From NCBI GenBank assembly GCA_026120185.1, contig JANUWF010001622.1:2508501-2572500 (forward strand): a DNA stretch of 64,000 nt, read 5' to 3'. Numbering within the stretch: position 1 is the stretch's first letter; every line of letters begins with the position of its first letter. The notes beneath the pieces were generated by a model. That model saw only the letters and a list, made by a program, of their open reading frames with translations, was not told the origin of the DNA and ran no database searches. Source of the stretch: Voacanga thouarsii. Lineage: Eukaryota; Streptophyta; Magnoliopsida; Gentianales; Apocynaceae. The translations under genes and the position numbers were made by a program. This document shows positions 11,940-21,142 of the stretch, in pieces.

Positions 11940-12490
11940 TTCCACTTCAGGTGGTCAGTATTTCTCTGTGATAAGGGAAATATCGAGTGTGTCCATGACC
12001 ATAACCACGGCCACTGCCACAACTACGACTATAACGATGGCTTCTGCTGGAGCCAACAACATTCACTTCAGGAGTCTTGTTGAGCCGGTTCATCCAGCTT
12101 CATGATTTCTCAATAATAACTCATGTTAAAGTCTGTCAATTTTGGATACCATTTTTCTCGATATTGTTACTGCAAGACAATATTCGAGGTATGAAAAGTG
12201 GAGAATGTCTTCTCCAATATAACTTCATCAGTAACTTTTTCTCCGCAAATTTTTTAACTAAAATGTAGTTTTATACATCACGGAGTTCACGGTTTTACAA
12301 TCTTGCAACTTCAGGTGCAACTATTCATACCGTGCAGTGGGTAGTACGACCATCTTCGGGTGGTCAAATCTTTCTTTTTATCCACATGACATATGGATCT
12401 CCTTTTTTTTAGCATTTAGATACATTTACGTATGACATATAATTTTTTTTTCGAAATATCAAGGGCTACAAATTCGAATTTAGCGAGATC
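11940..12490 (-). pseudogene. Truncated Copia gag
   Basis: On the minus strand the N-terminal Copia gag motif LAKFEFVALDIS is readable at 12487-12452, 60-90 bp after the primer-binding region as expected. The C-terminal glycine/arginine/serine-rich part (GSGRGYGHGHTRYF) is readable near 12035-11990. The middle is shortened and crossed by stops, so it is far below the usual gag length. Past ~11940 the sequence switches to the plus-strand RKD gene. It supplies no functional nucleocapsid. Confidence 0.65.
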
Positions 12491-12526
12491 AATAAATGCG
12501 TACTGTCTTACGGCTTTAATAACGGC

Positions 12527-12546
12527 AGAGACTCGTGTCGATAACG
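12527..12546 (-). promoter_or_regulatory. Putative primer-binding site next to the 5' LTR
   Basis: Directly after the 5' LTR the minus strand reads CGTTATCGACACGAGTCTCT. This position holds the tRNA primer-binding site. I recall related plant Copia elements with a TTATCAGCACGA-like site, thought to pair with an internal part of a tRNA; this is from memory only. Confidence 0.5.
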
Positions 12547-12913
12547 TGTTATAAAATTAGGGTAGTGTTAGAATAAAATCTACACATTACACACTAAGAA
12601 AATTCTAACTATTCTTTGCACAAAAATTTCTCTTCAAACTTCTCTCTTTCTTTCTCTCACAATTCTTTCTCTAATCTTTCTTTCACTAATCTTTCTTTCA
12701 CAAAATGATGGTGTATTACAAGCTTAGAGAATAGCTCTATTTATAGAGCTCTAATTAGTGAAATACATCATGGCATACATCATCTTCAACTAATCTCAAT
12801 TAATGATGTCTCCACTAAATGGTGGACATCCATAAAAATCTTCTAATAATTCACATAAATCCATAATTAGTGGAGCCTCCACTAATTAATGGAGATTCCA
12901 ATAATTCATAACA
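12547..12913 (-). repeat. 5' LTR of the Copia element
   Basis: This 367-bp copy differs from 7603-7969 at about four positions, all transitions (one in cactacac/cattacac, three in the cctcca.taatta..gag stretch). TAATA follows directly at 12914-12918. A promoter should lie in this copy on the minus strand, but I could not place its TATA box with certainty. Confidence 0.95.
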
Positions 12914-13404
12914 TAATAGTATTTACAAAATAAATAATATATCTCATTTTCATAACATTTCGACCCTTATAGGGAAAAAAATTTTAAAAAGTAATCCATA
13001 AAAACAATTCAAATAACACATGGAGGATTGAAAGTTGAAAGCTGCCATTTCATAAGTAAAAAAAAAAAAAAAAATCTTTTATGGGCTTTACATGAAATAT
13101 CCATTAAAAAAAAAAAGAAAAGAAAACAAGCAGTTCTGAGGTTTCCTATTTCAACCCAGATTCTGCTTTACTTGCCCTGTTGTAACCGTCCTTCATGTTG
13201 TACTCTACACTCTCATCGAAGTCTCTCCTCTTCGGCTCTTCCTCTTCCTTGACTCATCATCATTCGCAGTTCATTCACGCACAAATATTGAGCAATTCTC
13301 AAGGAATCTCATCTTCTTCCTTCTTGTTCTAGTAAGAGGGAATTGGGATTTTGGTTTTGTTCAGGTTCTTGGTCTCTGTGTAGATTGTTGTTTGATTACG
13401 GAGT
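12914..13404. other. Upstream region of the DUF1639 gene
   Basis: The Copia 5' LTR ends 490 bp before the gene. Two poly-A stretches (13058-13073, 13107-13118) and a CT-rich segment (13215-13330), probably 5' UTR, precede the start. No clear TATA box was chosen. Confidence 0.4.
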
Positions 13405-14602
13405 GTGAGTAATCATCAACCGATGGCTTCAACAGTTCCGGCCAAGTCTCAGCCTCTGCACAATTTCTCGTCTTTATCCTGCCTTAAATGGGATAGCCAT
13501 CCTCGCAATCAGCGGTCCTCTGTCGCGGCCAGGAGTTCATCTTCTCCTCATCAGTCGTCGCCACTCCATGATTCACCGCAAAGGCAATCGCCCCTGAGAC
13601 ACTTGCTTCCGTCACTGCGGGAGGATTCAATCACAGAGCCGATGTCTTCGCCTTCACCGTCCCGTCAATCTCCGACTTGTGGTGCATATTGGGACGGTTC
13701 GGTATCCCCACCACCGTCAGGTTATTCTCCGTTGCTTACGGGTCCCAGCAATGACGAGGCTGCTCAGCCACCGCGTCAGTCTCCAATCCGGGGTGGTGCA
13801 ACCTTTGGATTGGATTCTTCTCTGAGGAATAAGAAGTCCCTGATCGAATACAGGAGGCAATCGAGAAATTCAGTACTCAGAACCGAGAAAGATGGTGTAT
13901 CTTCACGGAATCGAAGTGTTACCCCAGATAACTTGGAGGACCAGGGGAAGGAGCCAGTATCAGGTAATCGAGAAGGTAAGAGAGAAAGCAGATTGTCCAG
14001 AGTTATGATTAAATTACCTCCGAAGGGGAAGAAAGATTCCGGGGAAATTAAAGCTCAGGAAGATCAAACAATCGATAACAGTGAGATTCAGGAGGGTGGG
14101 AAGCAGACTGGTTCTTTGGATGATGAGGAGCAGGTGCCAAAGACGTGGAATCTCAGGCCAAGGAAGGAGAAAAAGAGATTGGCCGATTTTAATGGCAGAA
14201 TATGGAAAAATTCTGCACCGTCTGAGCAGGAGAAAGGAATTCACTCTTCTCAGGTGAACCCCGCAGAGATGCCAGAAGCTGAGAAGACGAGGGGATTTAC
14301 CATTGCACTTTCAAAAGAAGAGATTGAAGCAGATGTTATTGCTTTAATCGGATCAAAGCCTCCCAGAAGACCTAAGAAGAGATCCAGGACAACTCAGAAA
14401 CAATTAGATGTACTGCTCCCTAAAGTTTTGGCCTTCTGTTGGATTCTTTTTCCCTTTTGTTTCTGGGTTGCATTTTTGTCAGGTTTTTCACAATTTGTTT
14501 TGTTCTTTCTTCCAGCTTCTATTTCCAGGTGCGTGGCTGCAATCAATTACTGCTGATTCATATAAAGTCTCTGAGAATCCTGGCAAGGTTAAGTTTTGTT
14601 AG
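13405..14602 (+). CDS. DUF1639 family protein, two exons
   Basis: This is a plant-specific protein of unknown biochemical role. Exon 1 is 13405-14409 and exon 2 is 14516-14602; the intron 14410-14515 has GT..AG ends. Splicing joins ..QKQLD to LLFPGAWLQSITADSYKV, which is the DUF1639 signature, preceded by FTIALSKEEIEADVIALIGS and KPPRRPKKRSR. The upstream motif WNLRPRK is also typical. The product is 363 residues. The first ~130 residues are Ser/Pro-rich with repeated RQSP motifs and probably disordered; basic stretches suggest a nuclear protein, which is inference. The start could be the first Met (13405) or the second (MASTVP, 13423). Reading through the intron would give a false hydrophobic tail. 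A second donor at aag|gttaag (14587) could skip to an acceptor near 14676 and end the protein slightly differently. Confidence 0.85.
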
Positions 14603-15694
14603 TGAATTGCAATTTATTGATTTATTTGAGAGGATTAGCAAGTTGAGTCTTTGAGAACGATCATTCTATTTGCAGGGTTAGATTGCAGATTTTATCTTTG
14701 GAAAGTTTCTTGTGGAAGTCTGGAAGCTCAAGGCTTCTAAGTTTTGGGACATCATCTGAAGACATCGGCCCCGACTTGTGAATATGGTGTGAACATGGAA
14801 GGGGAACTAAGGCTTTCCGCTCTCCTTTAGGCCTTTCCTTCTGTTTTCTACATATTCTACTTCTACTTTAAAGAACTGAATGTAGTTCTTTAACTTATAT
14901 CTGTAGTTGCAGCTAATGTAAATGTGAGTGGCTGGTTTTTTCATTTAATAGCAGTTTGCTTCTTTGGAATGAAATTTCTAGCCTTTACCTTCTGTTATGC
15001 TGAGATTTTTTCTACCTGTGTTTTCTACTGTGATGTCTTTTGATCTCTGAGATGATGTAAAGATACTACCTACTGTAGTGATGTTAGTTTTAACAGGCAG
15101 CTAGGCTTCCCATGTCATATTAATGGGGTTACCTTCATGCTAGCCTGACCTTTCTTTCTGCCTAAAAGTCTTAACAATTCCTCTTCTCTTCTTTGTTAGG
15201 ATAGAAGGTAGCAATGTTTAGTATATTCCTCCACTCAAAATCTGCATCCGTACTATAAGTTCTGTACAACTTGCTAACGTGCTGTAGTGGGAAAGCAAAC
15301 TGGTTTATAATTGCAACTACAACCACCGGAAGAAGGAAAGAGGAAAAAGTGGCGCACACAGAAAGAAGATAATTAGTGAAATGAATGAGAGTTTTGTATG
15401 CTTTCTTCCAACACGGCAAACCTTAGATCTTATATGGATTCTGTGGAAAAAGCTTGACATATTAAACTAATCCAAATTATGTCAATTGGCTTTAGTCAAA
15501 TTTCGCTGATCACCAAACACTGCCAAAGCGCACCAGCTTCACCTATAATAGGAAAACTTCATAGTGATCAAGCCGGTTGGTTGGTCCTCCTGCCTGCCTG
15601 CTCACCTCCTTAAAGTGATTATTCAAATCAAACACCATTTCCATCCTCCTCCAAAACAGCTTCAGATTACAGGAATTTTAGGTAGTTACAAGAA
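14603..15694. other. DUF1639 3' UTR and ABCG23 upstream region
   Basis: I see no further coding exon. The first ~350 bp look like 3' UTR (T-rich). A TATA-like cctataata occurs near 15543, about 150 bp before the transporter start. Confidence 0.45.
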
Positions 15695-17632
15695 ATGGAA
15701 CTGTGCTTCAATCAAGCAACAAGCTCTGAGGATGATTCGGTGGTGCTCTTCTCCCCCTCTGGCTCACCAGAAGGATCGACTAGTCGGTCTTCATCTTTTC
15801 ATCATTCACCAGCATCAAATCAATCCAAAACAGCCTACAAACTCACCGTCAGAAAGCTCTCCTACACTGTAGACTGCGAGGGTTCATTCATCCGCCAAAT
15901 GAAGAAAATTAAGCCCATTCATGTATTGAAGTCAGTTTGTTTCACTGCTAGAAGCTCTGAGATCCTGGCAGTTGTTGGCCCGAGTGGCACCGGCAAGTCC
16001 TCCCTCCTTCGGGTTATTTCAGGCAGGGTGAAAGAGAAACATTTTGATCCGAAAAGTGTGTTTATTAATGACTCTGCAGTAACTAGTCCAGCTCAATTGA
16101 AGAAAATATGTGGATTTGTTGCGCAGGAGGATAATTTGCTTCCTCTTCTCACCGTGAAGGAGACTTTGATGTTCAGCGCCAAATTTCGGCTCAAAAAAAT
16201 GAGTTCCAGAGAAAAAGAAGACAGGGTAGAGGCACTGATGCAAGAACTTGGCCTAGTTCATGTGGCTAATAGTTTTGTTGGAGATGAAGAGAACAGAGGG
16301 ATATCTGGCGGTGAAAGGAAGAGGGTATCAATTGGAGTTGACATGATTCATGATCCTCCGATTTTACTCCTTGACGAGCCAACTTCAGGGCTAGACAGCA
16401 GTTCAGCACTTCAAGTTATTGAGCTTCTCTCTTCCATGGCAAAAGCAAAGCATAGAACGATAGTATTGTCCATCCATCAGCCTAGCTATAGAATGTTTCA
16501 GTACATAACGAACTTCCTGATCCTCTCTAATGGATCAGTTGTCCACCACGGTTCCATTGAATCACTTGAGAAAACTATAAGCAGATTGGGATTAACAATT
16601 CCCCCGCAGCTAAATGCACTCGAGTTTTCCATGGAAATCATGGGTTCACTGGAAGAGTCACACTCCGACAACCTTAACTATCCCTTGGTTTTAGAGGACA
16701 AAGAGCCGCCTTCCTATCTGATTCTGCAAAATGAGATCCATGGAGTTCAATTACCCAATGATAATGGAGATACAGGTTCCTTTTTCTCCACCGCATCTGA
16801 GGTTGCCGTGCTTTGCACAAGATTCTTTAAGATAATATATAGAACAAAGCAGCTGTTCTTAGCCAGAACTATGCAAGCTCTGGTGGGAGGATTTGGATTA
16901 GGAAGTGTATATCTGAAAGTGAAGAATGATGAAAGTGGAATTGCAGAAAGATTAGGCCTTTTCGCTTTCAGTCTTAGCTTTCTTCTTTCTTCTACAGTTG
17001 AAGCACTTCCAATTTATCTTCAAGAACGACGTGTTCTTATGAAGGAAGCATCGAGAGGAGCCTACAAAGTTTCCTCATACATGATTGCCAACACAATCAT
17101 CTTCCTTCCATTTCTGTTTGCAGTGGCCATCCTTTTCGCCGTCCCGGTCTATTGGCTATCAGGGCTTAATCCTTCATTTGCAGCATTCTCATTCTTTGTC
17201 TTCTTGGTTTGGTTGATTGTGCTTATGGCCAGTTCATTGGTTCTCTTTCTTAGTGCAATCTCTCCAGACTTCATCTCAGGGAATTCTCTGATTTGCACAG
17301 TTCTTGGGGCCTTCTTCCTCTTCTCAGGTTACTTCATTCCAAAAGAATGCATACCCAAATATTGGCTTTTCATGTACTACGTTTCCCTTTATAGATACCC
17401 ACTGGATTCCCTTCTGATAAATGAGTATTGGAGTTTGAGAAGTGAATGTTTCTCTTGGAGGACAAAAGATTCTACCAATTGTGTTTTTACAGGAAATGAT
17501 GTGTTGAAGAGCAGAGGACTTACCAGGGACACAAGGTGGATCAATGTAGGAATCATGTTTTCTTTTTTTGTATTTTATCGGGTTCTCTGTTGGTTTATCC
17601 TTGCTCGCAGGGTTTCAAGAACAACCATATGA
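15695..17632 (+). CDS. ABCG23: Half-size ABCG transporter, ABCG23-like, intronless
   Basis: This is a 645-residue half transporter of the ABCG (WBC) family with nucleotide-binding domain first and membrane domain second; it must dimerise to act. Walker A GPSGTGKS is at residues 95-102, the Q-loop at FVAQED (141-146), the signature ISGGE at 203-207, Walker B ILLLDEPT at 223-230 and the switch His in SIHQPS at 261. About six hydrophobic segments follow between residues 380 and 640. Length and lack of introns fit the Arabidopsis ABCG4/8/10/23 group; the N-terminal Ser-rich stretch and the SYTV and HVLKSVCFTARSSEILAVVG regions resemble ABCG23 best, from memory. The substrate is unknown, and the location is probably plasma membrane. 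All catalytic motifs are present. Confidence 0.9.
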   Translation: MELCFNQATSSEDDSVVLFSPSGSPEGSTSRSSSFHHSPASNQSKTAYKLTVRKLSYTVDCEGSFIRQMKKIKPIHVLKSVCFTARSSEILAVVGPSGTGKSSLLRVISGRVKEKHFDPKSVFINDSAVTSPAQLKKICGFVAQEDNLLPLLTVKETLMFSAKFRLKKMSSREKEDRVEALMQELGLVHVANSFVGDEENRGISGGERKRVSIGVDMIHDPPILLLDEPTSGLDSSSALQVIELLSSMAKAKHRTIVLSIHQPSYRMFQYITNFLILSNGSVVHHGSIESLEKTISRLGLTIPPQLNALEFSMEIMGSLEESHSDNLNYPLVLEDKEPPSYLILQNEIHGVQLPNDNGDTGSFFSTASEVAVLCTRFFKIIYRTKQLFLARTMQALVGGFGLGSVYLKVKNDESGIAERLGLFAFSLSFLLSSTVEALPIYLQERRVLMKEASRGAYKVSSYMIANTIIFLPFLFAVAILFAVPVYWLSGLNPSFAAFSFFVFLVWLIVLMASSLVLFLSAISPDFISGNSLICTVLGAFFLFSGYFIPKECIPKYWLFMYYVSLYRYPLDSLLINEYWSLRSECFSWRTKDSTNCVFTGNDVLKSRGLTRDTRWINVGIMFSFFVFYRVLCWFILARRVSRTTI

Positions 17633-17746
17633 GGAAACAATGTTCTATATTTTAATGCAATATTTGTGTACTTTTTATTCATTGTTTTTCTTTAAGATAT
17701 TCTATATTGCATATTTTTCTATCATTCATATTTTTTTTTCTCATTT

Positions 17747-17970
17747 CTTTTAACTCATAAAAATTTTTCCTCTCATTCCCCTCTATTGTAATTCATCTAA
17801 CTCATATTTTTTATGATATATATTTTTTTCATTTATTTTAGCTCATATTGCTAAAATAGTAAGGGAAAAAATATGAACCAATATAAATAGAAAAATATAT
17901 ATCATCGAAAAAATATGAGTTAGATGAATTATAATAAACAGGAAAGAGAAAAATTTTAATGAGTTAAAAG
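17747..17970. repeat. ~100-bp-arm inverted repeat downstream of ABCG23
   Basis: Arm 17747-17849 is inverted at 17870-17970 with a ~20-bp loop. Both contain taattcatctaactcatatt, inverted in the second arm. It starts 115 bp after the transporter stop, so it may fall in or just past the 3' UTR. Confidence 0.75.
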
Positions 17971-18320
17971 AAGAGAAAACAAAATCTTTAAGAAAAAATA
18001 TGAATTATAGAAATTACAATAAATGAAAAATAAGAAAATATTTATATGAGCTAAAGGAAAAAAAATATATCTTTGAAAAAAAATATTAGTTAGATGAATT
18101 ATAAGAAATAAAAAAAAAGAAAAAAAAAATTATGAGCTAAAAGAAATAGGAGAAGAAATCATTGAGAAAATATTATGAATAAGAGGAATTAAAAGAAAGT
18201 AAGGAAGGAAAAAATTTATATGAGCTAAAATAAATAGGAAAAAGATTTGAGTTAGATAAATTACAAGAAAGGGAAAAAAGGAAAAAAAATTGCTCGAAAA
18301 ATTAATTTGATATATTTTTT
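17971..18320. repeat. Degenerate purine-rich tandem repeats
   Basis: Several loose copies of a unit containing gagctaaa.gaaa.agga and gttagatgaattataagaaa follow the inverted repeat and share its sequence. It looks like a decayed local amplification and is non-coding. Confidence 0.55.
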
Positions 18321-18701
18321 ATATTTATAAGAATTAAATTAAATTAAATAATCTTTGAAATATTTAATCGAGACGTTTAGTACCAATTTAAAAATACCTT
18401 CAAAGTAATGGAAGGAATTAAAAAGTAAAAAAAAAAAATAGTTTAGAATATGGACCGCTTGGCAGCATAATTTGAGCAGTATAAATCACCAACTTTTCTT
18501 CAAAGCCCATTAGAAGATGGAAAAAAATGAAAAACAAAACTTGGACGAGTGAGCCCAAATAAATCAACAAGCAAAGCCCACCAAACTTAATGATTGACCC
18601 AAAAGGTGAAGAATAAGAAAAAGAACTGGGAAAAAAAAAAAAAAAGAAATGAATCCTACAAAGCGAAGCTTTGACAAAGAACGGTTAACCATGTGGAGGA
18701 G

Positions 18702-20020
18702 ATGGAGTTAAATGAAGACGAGAAGAATCCCCCTGGTGGTGTTGGTGGCATAGCTGAACACTGGTATTGGGGCGGGATCGGCTCGGTCCAATTATTATGG
18801 GCCATTTCGTCTTTCAGAAAAGGTTACGCTGGCGACGGTCGTCTCATGCCGGTTAAAGCATTCGCCGTCGCCTCTCTCTTCGTCGGCTCCGCCGCGACCG
18901 CCACTGTTGGTTGTCTTCGAGCCTCTGGCATCTTCACCGTAATTTTCTTTTACTGTCTTTTACTTTCTCGTTTAGAATTTTCTTTGTTAAATGCCTGGAG
19001 AGCGAGAAAGTTTCTTAAATAGCACCTAGGAAAAATTTTTCTAGTGCATTATAGAAAATGACACGCAACACCATTGAAGCTAGGTATTTCATGGTCGATG
19101 AAAAATAAAGGAAGGATTTTGATTCGGAGTTGTGTTTTTCCGCCCTTTAACATCCCCTATTTGTTTTCTCTCTCTCTCTTATTTGTAATTCTTTGCGGTG
19201 ACGAATTATTATGAACAATAACAGCTTATGGAGATTGTGTCATCAAGGGTTCATTATCTGATCAAAATTATACTTCTGTTGAGTTTAGAGGCCTTAACTT
19301 GGACCAAATTTTTTGGGAGAAGGCTATAGTTTAGGAGCTTTTCAAGCTCTCTTTCCCTATTGGCACCATTGGTTCCATATCCACCTTTAGTCTTTAATTT
19401 CTTTCGCCATTTAGAGTATCTGGTATCCACTTGGACCTCCTGTCTTATATGCCTGTTGCCATTACTTATAAAAGATTCTTCATTGATATCAGATAATTGT
19501 TTTTTTTTACCCCTTTTTTTGGGTGCTAAGATATCAGATAATTGGCTTCCTGTTAACTTGTTCTCAAATGTTTATTACCTGCAAGACTCTCATTTGCAGT
19601 TTCTGCCAATTAGGTGGCCACTGCACTGTAGCGCCAGATTTTGTTTCTTCTTGAATCCGTTCACGAGGGGAAGGAAATTAGTAAATCCACGCCCCCCCCC
19701 CCCCCTACCCAACCCAGGGGCCCTCCTTCATTTTTTTTTCTATGGCGGTTCTGGAGGAGGCTAGGGTGCTGCTATGAACCTGATGCCTCTCGCTGCACTA
19801 AACTGATATTCGTATTTCAGCACTGTAGTTTCTTCATCTAAGCATGATATCCTAAGAAATTGTTTCTGACATATCTGTTCTGTTCATAATGAAGGTATCA
19901 TTTCGTTTTATGATTCTCCATAATCTAACTCTCAAACTTTTCTAGGTGGAAGACATGAAGATATTGGGTGCAAATATAAGGGCTGGCCTTGGAATATCTC
20001 CAAGAGCACGAGATGAATAG
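18702..20020 (+). CDS. Small conserved plant membrane protein, two exons
   Basis: Exon 1 is 18702-18938 and exon 2 is 19946-20020, with a GT..AG intron of 1007 bp. The 103-residue product starts MELNEDEKNPPGGVGGIAEH and continues WYWGGIGSVQLLWAISSFRK, then PVKAFAVASLFVGSAATATV; it ends VEDMKILGANIRAGLGISPR and ARDE. Two hydrophobic segments (about residues 20-38 and 52-72) suggest a small integral membrane protein. I recall similar ~100-residue proteins across land plants but know no function. Unspliced reading of the intron gives a false C-terminus. An out-of-frame ATG at 18691 opens a six-codon uORF (stop 18709-18711) that overlaps the true start. The intron contains a poly-C tract (19691-19705). 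Confidence 0.8.
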
Positions 20021-20496
20021 ATATTGTGAAATAATATCTGCCATTTAGACTGTTAACCAAGAATTCTGGCTCCCTCCCCGATTTCGGCTTGTCCTGATTT
20101 TGGCTTTACCAACATGCGGGAAGGACTTGGCAATTATTGAAAGGAAACCTATATTTGAAGAAAGCTGATCCTTTCTGTTCCATTCTTTTATGTTGAGGTT
20201 TTGTTTTCTTCTTCCTAAACATGTAAAATCCGAACAATTTTGGTGCATGGTAACTGTATTTTTCTCTCCCTAGTACTAGCACTTCAATTTTGATGTACGC
20301 AGAATTCATTGGAGATGGTTTTCGCTGCTTTATATGCGAGCTTCCGTACAACATATTTGAACAAGTTGTAAAACACATTTTTATTGGTATGATAATGGCA
20401 GAATCGTGGATTTAAGCTGCTATAAGATTATTTTAGAGGGACCTCTAGCATTGAGTGGCGGTATATATATACGTGTGTATATATATATATATATAT

Positions 20497-20535
<39 letters not shown>

Positions 20536-21142
20536 TGGTAAAAAATGATTTGTCCTGATTCAAATCCCTTTTCGGGACCATGAAAGGTTTCATGTTTGCA
20601 GCCTTTGGCAAGAACAATGGGCCGGAATATGAATTGAACTGACATAAGTATCCTCACGAAGGAAGGAGAAAGAAACTTATTTATTGCAAGCAAAATGAGA
20701 TTGTTGCTGTAATTGAATGAACCATCCTAGAGCATTTTAACCAAAAAGGAAACTGACAATGCTCCTGTCTGAATGTTCATCATATTCATGTTTACCACTG
20801 CAAGTCCAGCAAAGCCTACAATTTCCAGGCTTTCTCTTCCCCTTCAGGGACCGTCCAAGTTCCAACAACAAGGCACTAGCAGGCGGGGATGAGTTGAAAA
20901 TTAACAAAGGAGTATCAGGATAAAAATTTTAGACATCCACCCCATTAAAAGTACCTTCAGATAACTTCCAATAAATCCTTGCCACACTGTAAACTTGCTA
21001 CAAAAGATTCTAGTTTCCTCCACATAAAAAACCGCTGCTTGAGAAGTGAACCATCATTCTGTAGCAAAAAGCAAAAGACCTGGTGAGAGGCGAAAGTATC
21101 TGAAGCATGCCCCATATGGCTTTAAGTACTTGTGTGCATCTT
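20021..21142. other. Convergent intergenic region with AT microsatellite
   Basis: This separates the small membrane-protein gene (+) from TIM21 (-) and includes both 3' UTRs. A TA/TG/CATA microsatellite lies at 20461-20531. I see no gene. Confidence 0.6.

Larger units (their letters stand above)
7603..12913 (-). mobile_element. Copia LTR retrotransposon with an antisense host RKD gene inside
   Basis: Two 367-bp LTRs (7603-7969 and 12547-12913) bound the element, flanked by the 5-bp target duplication TAATA (7598-7602 and 12914-12918). On the minus strand the order is: 5' LTR, primer-binding region (12527-12546), truncated gag (~12490-11940), a plus-strand RKD pseudogene (~10300-11900) where gag C-terminus, protease and integrase should be, then the pol linker, reverse transcriptase and RNase H (10250-8094), polypurine tract AAGGGGGAG (7978-7970) and 3' LTR. 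The LTRs differ by about four transitions (~1%), so insertion is recent. All coding parts are broken, so movement must have used proteins from another element. The insertion lies about 490 bp upstream of the DUF1639 gene start. Confidence 0.9.
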
